10,474 nucleotides of DNA. Origin: an uncultured Opitutia bacterium (GTDB lineage: Bacteria > Verrucomicrobiota > Verrucomicrobiia > Opitutales > UBA953). The DNA is taken from assembly GCA_903895475.1 (NCBI GenBank), contig CAITUF010000303.1, forward strand, positions 1 through 10,474. Direction: 5' to 3'. The translations under genes were made by a program, and so were the position numbers. The notes beneath the pieces were generated by a model. It searched no databases, was not told the origin of the DNA, and saw only the letters and a list, made by a program, of their open reading frames with translations. Shown piece after piece: positions 7,310 through 10,474 of this stretch. The stretch's first letter is position 1, and each line of letters starts with the position of its first letter.

Positions 7310-8275
7310 CTAGAAGTCTATGCCTTTTTCCAACAAACGCACGACCTTTCGACCCGTCGCCTGTTCGTACCACGTTTCCGTGCCACGGGGGATGCGGAGT
7401 TCGTTCAATTGATCCGCGAACGGCTGGGCCGGTGTGCGTAACTTGCCAGCTAACGGGTGAAGTTGCAGGCTCAAATCGCGCGGGCGGGGACCTAGCTGCG
7501 GCACATCGCTCCGTTGCGCGGCGCGAATGAGTTTCTCCGGATCCAGCCCGAAGTGCTCGGCGACCTTGACGCCCATATCGTAACGGCTGAGCGGCTCGAG
7601 GCCGGCCCAATGATAAACCCCGGAAAGGTTGGGGCGTTCGCAAAGTTCCACCGCCGTATCGGCTAAGTTGCTCAAGCTCACGGGCTGGCGAATCTCGTCC
7701 GTGAACAAGGGTGTCTGCTTGCCGGCGGCCCAATCCTTGAACAGCCGTTCGTGGAGGCCGCGGTCGCCGGTGCCTGAATTCCCGTTCAACAAAGTCGTCC
7801 GGATCACCGCCGCATGCTCGCGGCCGTACTTTAATACCTCCACTTCGCCGGCCGCCTTGGTCCGCCCGTAGAGGTGTAAGGGTGACGGGGTCGCCGTATT
7901 TCCGTAACGACCGGTTTCGCCGTCAAAAACCATGTCGGTCGAAAGATGGATGCATTTGGCGCCGACGTGGAAAGAGAGTTGGGCTAAACGACGGGGCAGG
8001 TCGACATTCAGGGCCTCCGCCTTGGCGGGTTCGCGATCGCAGCCGTCGATGGTCGCAAGGGCAGCGCAGTTAATCACGGCCTGGGGAAACTCCTCGAGCA
8101 TGAGGGTCTGGACAGCGGCAATATCACGCAGGTCCATCGTGATAGAACGCAGGAGGTCGGGGACGACCACGGCCTTGGAACCACCGACGGCTAAGACCTC
8201 GTGCCCGCGCCGCAAAGCAGCGATGACGACCTCGCGACCGGCGAAACCATTGGCTCCTGTAACAATTATCCGCAT
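7310..8275 (-). CDS. RmlD-like NAD(P)-dependent sugar-nucleotide reductase (extended SDR)
   Basis: The 321-residue protein begins with the Rossmann motif TGANGFAG (residues 6-13). It carries the catalytic features of extended short-chain dehydrogenases: LSTDMVFDG with T113, then YGRTK with Y136 and K140. GVYHWAG and GPRPRDLSLQ are typical of the RmlD (dTDP-4-dehydrorhamnose reductase) and MAT2B-like substrate-binding domain. The ATG at 8275 is at the correct distance from the glycine-rich motif. A C-terminal extension follows (about residues 280-321). No rmlA, rmlB or rmlC is nearby, so the sugar substrate and the rhamnose pathway assignment are uncertain. It is the first gene of a two-gene minus-strand operon with the LipM/LplA-family gene and is divergent from hisC. 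I see no Shine-Dalgarno before the ATG. Confidence 0.85.
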   Translation of the reverse strand: MRIIVTGANGFAGREVVIAALRRGHEVLAVGGSKAVVVPDLLRSITMDLRDIAAVQTLMLEEFPQAVINCAALATIDGCDREPAKAEALNVDLPRRLAQLSFHVGAKCIHLSTDMVFDGETGRYGNTATPSPLHLYGRTKAAGEVEVLKYGREHAAVIRTTLLNGNSGTGDRGLHERLFKDWAAGKQTPLFTDEIRQPVSLSNLADTAVELCERPNLSGVYHWAGLEPLSRYDMGVKVAEHFGLDPEKLIRAAQRSDVPQLGPRPRDLSLQLHPLAGKLRTPAQPFADQLNELRIPRGTETWYEQATGRKVVRLLEKGIDF

Positions 8276-8305
8276 CGCAGGAAAAGTAGCGTTTGAAGGG
8301 TCGGA

Positions 8306-8337
8306 GGCAAGCGGGGAGGGCGTGGCTCACGCTTGCC
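8306..8337. promoter_or_regulatory. Inverted repeat in the rmlD-like/hisC divergent gap
   Basis: A perfect 8-bp inverted repeat, GGCAAGCG (8306-8313) and CGCTTGCC (8330-8337), surrounds a 16-nt spacer. Inside it, GCGTG (8320-8324) and CACGC (8328-8332) can form a small competing hairpin. It lies between the divergent starts at 8275 and 8372, so it may be an operator or a leader structure. Function is unproven. Confidence 0.4.
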
Positions 8338-8346
8338 AAAGCGGTC

Positions 8347-8351
8347 AGGAG
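8347..8351 (+). promoter_or_regulatory. AGGAG Shine-Dalgarno-like site before hisC
   Basis: AGGAG ends 5 nt before an in-frame TTG at 8357 and 20 nt before the ATG at 8372. It favours initiation at TTG 8357, which would add five residues (Met-Ile-Ala-Thr-Ser) to HisC. The ATG is preferred on family length, so the start is unsettled. Confidence 0.5.
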
Positions 8352-8371
8352 TAGCCTTGATAGCGACTTCC

Positions 8372-9460
8372 ATGCCGACTTATTCCGAATTGGCCAATCG
8401 GCCCGTCCTGTCGCAACCCGTCTATGAAGCCGGCCGCCCCATTGAAGTCGTCGCCCGCGAGTTCGGCTTAGACCCCGCTTCGGTCATCAAATTGGCCTCG
8501 AACGAGAATCCGCTCGGGCCATCCCCCAAGGGCCTAGCCGCGGCCCAGAAGGCCTTACAGGTCTGCCACCTCTATCCCGACGGCGGCTGCACTTTCCTGC
8601 GGGAAAAATTGGCGGTTCACTGGGCCATGAAGCCCGAGAACTTTGTCGTCGGGAACGGCTCGAACGAGGTGATGATCATGCTCGCCCAAGCCTTTCTCCG
8701 CCCAGGCGATGAAGTCGTCTTTGGTTCCCAAGCTTTCATCGTCTACAAGTTAGCCACGATACTATTTGGCGCCACCGCAGTCGAGGTGCCGATGCCTGGT
8801 TTCCGTCACGACCTCCCCGCCTTGCGGGCGGCCGTGACCGACCGGACGCGCCTTCTTTTCCTCGCCAGCCCGAACAACCCTACCGGCGGGACGGATGACC
8901 CCAAGGACATCATCGCCCTCGCGCAATCCCTGCCTGACCACGTCATCTTCTGCCTCGACGAAGCCTACGCCGAATACCTCGATGCCTCGGCGGACCTCCG
9001 TCCACTCATCGCCTCCGGTCGAAAGGTCGTCGTTTCGCGGACCTTCTCGAAAGCCTATGGCTTAGCGGGCCTTCGCGTTGGCTACATGATGGGTTCCGCC
9101 GAAGTCATCGGCTTACTCAACCGCGTGCGCCAACCTTTTAACGTCAACCTCCCGGCTTTGGCCGCGGCGGAAGCCGCCCTCGATGACGCGGACTTCGTTC
9201 AACGCACGCGGGAAGTTAACGCCACGGGCTTAGCACAGTTAGCGGCAGGACTCACCGCCTTGGGCTACGAATACATCGACGGTAAAGCCAACTTTCTCGC
9301 GGCGAAGATACCCGACGCCGACGCGGTCTTCACGCGCCTTCAGAAAGCCGGGGTCATCGTCCGTCCGCTCCGTGGCTATGGCATGGTCGGCTGGCTTCGG
9401 CTCACCGTCGGCACCTCCGCCCAAAACGCTCGCCTCCTCGCGGAGCTTGCCCAGCGCTAA
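8372..9460 (+). CDS. hisC: Histidinol-phosphate aminotransferase
   Basis: The 362-residue protein is a fold-type I PLP aminotransferase of the HisC family. From the ATG at 8372: LASNENPLGPSP (41-52), YPDGG (68-72), NGSNEV (95-100), SPNNPTGG (166-173) with N169, CLDEAYAEY (194-202) with D196 and Y199, the PLP lysine K227 in TFSKAYGLAGLRVGY (R235), and WLRLTVGT with R343 near the end. HisC transfers an amino group from glutamate to imidazole acetol-phosphate in histidine biosynthesis; some members also act on aromatic amino acids. The start is ambiguous: a TTG at 8357 with AGGAG 5 nt upstream would add five residues, and a TTG at 8333 would add 13. No other his gene is in view, so its dedication to histidine synthesis is inferred. 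One base separates its stop from the Minf_1886-family gene. Confidence 0.9.
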   Translation: MPTYSELANRPVLSQPVYEAGRPIEVVAREFGLDPASVIKLASNENPLGPSPKGLAAAQKALQVCHLYPDGGCTFLREKLAVHWAMKPENFVVGNGSNEVMIMLAQAFLRPGDEVVFGSQAFIVYKLATILFGATAVEVPMPGFRHDLPALRAAVTDRTRLLFLASPNNPTGGTDDPKDIIALAQSLPDHVIFCLDEAYAEYLDASADLRPLIASGRKVVVSRTFSKAYGLAGLRVGYMMGSAEVIGLLNRVRQPFNVNLPALAAAEAALDDADFVQRTREVNATGLAQLAAGLTALGYEYIDGKANFLAAKIPDADAVFTRLQKAGVIVRPLRGYGMVGWLRLTVGTSAQNARLLAELAQR

Positions 9461-9461
9461 G

Positions 9462-9857
9462 ATGGACTTCGAAGACGCAGTCCGGCAAGTGTGCGAAAAG
9501 GATCAGCGCTATAGCCCGCAAGCCTACGACCTAGTCCGCCTCAGCCTTGACCACGCCCAGAAGCTCATTCACGGCGAACCCAAGAAAGGTAAAGCGATGG
9601 TCAACCGACACGTCACCGGACCGCAACTGCTCGAAGGCTTCCGCCAGCATGTCATCGAGACCTATGGTCCCATGTCTTATCAACTACTTCAGAATTGGGG
9701 CCTCAAAAAGACCGACGATGTTGGCAATATCGTGTTTAATATTATCAGCACTGGCCTGTTTGGTCGCTCCGCAGAGGACAACCTCGAAGACTTCTGCGGC
9801 GTCTACGACTTCAAGGAAACCTTCCTGAAGCCTTTCGGCCCCAAAGCAAAGGGCTGA
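9462..9857 (+). CDS. Minf_1886-family conserved hypothetical protein (PVC-restricted)
   Basis: The 131-residue protein matches, from memory, the Minf_1886/TIGR04138 family, conserved hypotheticals known from Verrucomicrobia and Planctomycetes. Recognisable features are DAVRQVCEKDQRYSPQAYDLV at the N-terminus, GPQLLEGFRQHVIETYGPMS (about 53-72), LQNWGLKKTDDVGNIVFNII (about 76-95) and DFCGVYDF (about 110-117). No signal peptide or membrane segment is visible, so it should be cytosolic. Function is unknown; I see no catalytic motif. The start ATG 9462 is one base after the hisC stop, giving an operon-like arrangement; an upstream extension into hisC is out of frame with it and implausible. The gene ends directly against the convergent HAD-DUF721 gene with no intergenic base. 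Confidence 0.8.
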   Translation: MDFEDAVRQVCEKDQRYSPQAYDLVRLSLDHAQKLIHGEPKKGKAMVNRHVTGPQLLEGFRQHVIETYGPMSYQLLQNWGLKKTDDVGNIVFNIISTGLFGRSAEDNLEDFCGVYDFKETFLKPFGPKAKG

Positions 9858-10474
9858 TTAGGCGTTCACAAAGGCGAGGCTTTTAACCTCCGTACAGCCC
9901 GGCAGGTCGCGGATTTTTGCCAACAGGGCACGTTCGTGGAACCGTAGTTCTGTCTTGATGACGGAGTTCTCGCACTGGATGACGAGCCGACCGCCATCGA
10001 CCATTTTGAGCGGTGCACAGCGCCGAGCTAACTTCATCGGGAGTAGTTCGCTCCAATGGGCGATAATCATGTCCTCCGGGACGGGCTTATCGAGCCGCAT
10101 CTTCTTGAAGGCCTCCCCCATGGCTTCATCCAAGGTCTTTAATTCGCGATCGGTCGAACGCCCACGGTCCTCGGGAACCCCGCGGAGGTTGGCCAGGAGG
10201 TTGACGACATGCCGCGAAAACTTCCCCTTGGTCTTGCCTTCGTTGAGCAACGCTTGAATCAGTTTGGGCACTTCGACGAGCCGTTCCGCGCGGAGGCATT
10301 TCTCGGGCGCATGCCGCCCACCAATAATCACGCCGACGGCGCCGGCATTACGTGGGCCTTCCCCGTCCTCGACCGGACTATCCCCGACATGCACCAAGGC
10401 TGTCAACGCCACGCCGAGGCTACGGGCCGCATGCGCATAAGCCTTCGCGTCTGGCTTGGCATAGCCCATTTCCT
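9858..10474 (-). CDS. HAD-family hydrolase (C-terminal part) fused to a DUF721/DciA-like domain (5' end outside window)
   Basis: The frame is open to the right edge, so the first part of the protein is missing. From the first Met in view (10469), residues 1-78 are the second half of a HAD hydrolase: KPDAKAY (5-11, motif III lysine K5), VHVGDSPVED (26-35, motif IV with D30 and D35), then GAVGVII. Preceding in-frame bases encode a Glu, and HAD motifs I and II should lie outside. Residues from about 83 to 203 form a DUF721 domain (KFSRHVVNLLANLRGVPEDRGRS, IIAHWSELLP, LVIQCENSVIKTELRFHERALL, LPGCTEVKSLAF). DUF721 includes DciA, a loader of the DnaB replicative helicase in bacteria lacking DnaC/DnaI. 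No stop separates the parts; a TTG at 10250 could start a separate DUF721 product but has no Shine-Dalgarno. Fusion order and domain calls are sure; function is inferred. Confidence 0.8.
   Translation of the reverse strand, partial: EMGYAKPDAKAYAHAARSLGVALTALVHVGDSPVEDGEGPRNAGAVGVIIGGRHAPEKCLRAERLVEVPKLIQALLNEGKTKGKFSRHVVNLLANLRGVPEDRGRSTDRELKTLDEAMGEAFKKMRLDKPVPEDMIIAHWSELLPMKLARRCAPLKMVDGGRLVIQCENSVIKTELRFHERALLAKIRDLPGCTEVKSLAFVNA

Noticed and set aside
7137..7733. 198-residue minus-strand frame across the lipoyl-transferase/RmlD junction
   Set aside because: It is out of frame with both clear genes and Arg/Gly/Pro-rich, typical of a GC-driven shadow frame.
9372..9461. Upstream extension of the Minf_1886-family gene into hisC
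   Set aside because: The extra 30 residues are in the hisC +1 frame, low in complexity (Ser/Pro/Ala) and not part of the family; ATG 9462 is a better start.
10215..10250. Separate DUF721 gene starting at TTG 10250
   Set aside because: There is no stop between the HAD and DUF721 parts and no Shine-Dalgarno before the TTG, so a fusion is the simpler reading, though an internal start is not excluded.
1..10474. Hidden defence system, mobile element, CRISPR array or RNA gene
   Set aside because: Every long frame is explained by a housekeeping-type gene, all intergenic gaps are under 100 bp, and no direct repeats, terminal inverted repeats, tRNA-like cloverleaf or transposase motifs were seen.

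Overview
The window reads as a compact piece of a fairly GC-rich bacterial chromosome, most likely from the Verrucomicrobiota (an Opitutae-like lineage is my best guess). The main pointers are a Minf_1886-type protein (a small family I know from Verrucomicrobia and Planctomycetes), a DUF721 domain whose sequence resembles verrucomicrobial versions, and an RmlD-like and HisC protein of similar style. Almost every gene has a recognisable housekeeping relative. I see no insertion sequence, phage gene, CRISPR array, tRNA or rRNA.

Layout: the genes lie in five alternating blocks. (1) Minus strand, positions 1-1967: ybaB, recR and an Rsm22-family methyltransferase-like gene that runs off the left edge. 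They form a tight operon of nucleoid/recombination factors plus a ribosome-assembly factor. (2) Plus strand, 2065-6611: a DUF971 protein, a PIN-PhoH ATPase/nuclease and the mismatch-repair ATPase MutS. A 10-bp-stem hairpin separates phoH from mutS. (3) Minus strand, 6613-8275: an RmlD-like sugar-nucleotide reductase followed after one base by a LipM/LplA-family lipoyl or octanoyl transferase. (4) Plus strand, 8372-9857: hisC, then a Minf_1886-family protein one base later. (5) Minus strand, 9858 to the right edge: a fused HAD-hydrolase/DUF721 (DciA-like) protein, cut by the window end.

Themes: DNA repair and replication genes are over-represented (RecR, YbaB, MutS and the DciA-like domain), interleaved with RNA/ribosome-related genes (Rsm22, PIN-PhoH) and metabolism (HisC, lipoylation). 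Packing is extreme: both convergent junctions have 0-1 bp between stop codons. The only non-coding stretches are about 97 bp (1968-2064), 21 bp (2371-2391), 77 bp (3964-4040) and about 96 bp (8276-8371).

The most unusual things are the HAD-DUF721 fusion, the loss of the expected metal/Fe-S cysteines in the Rsm22 homologue, a MutS that ends in a short Pro/Lys-rich tail carrying a beta-clamp-like LDLF motif, and a cysteine in the lipoyl-ligase-like protein that points to LipM-type chemistry. I found no convincing novel multi-gene system; this looks like a core rather than an accessory region.
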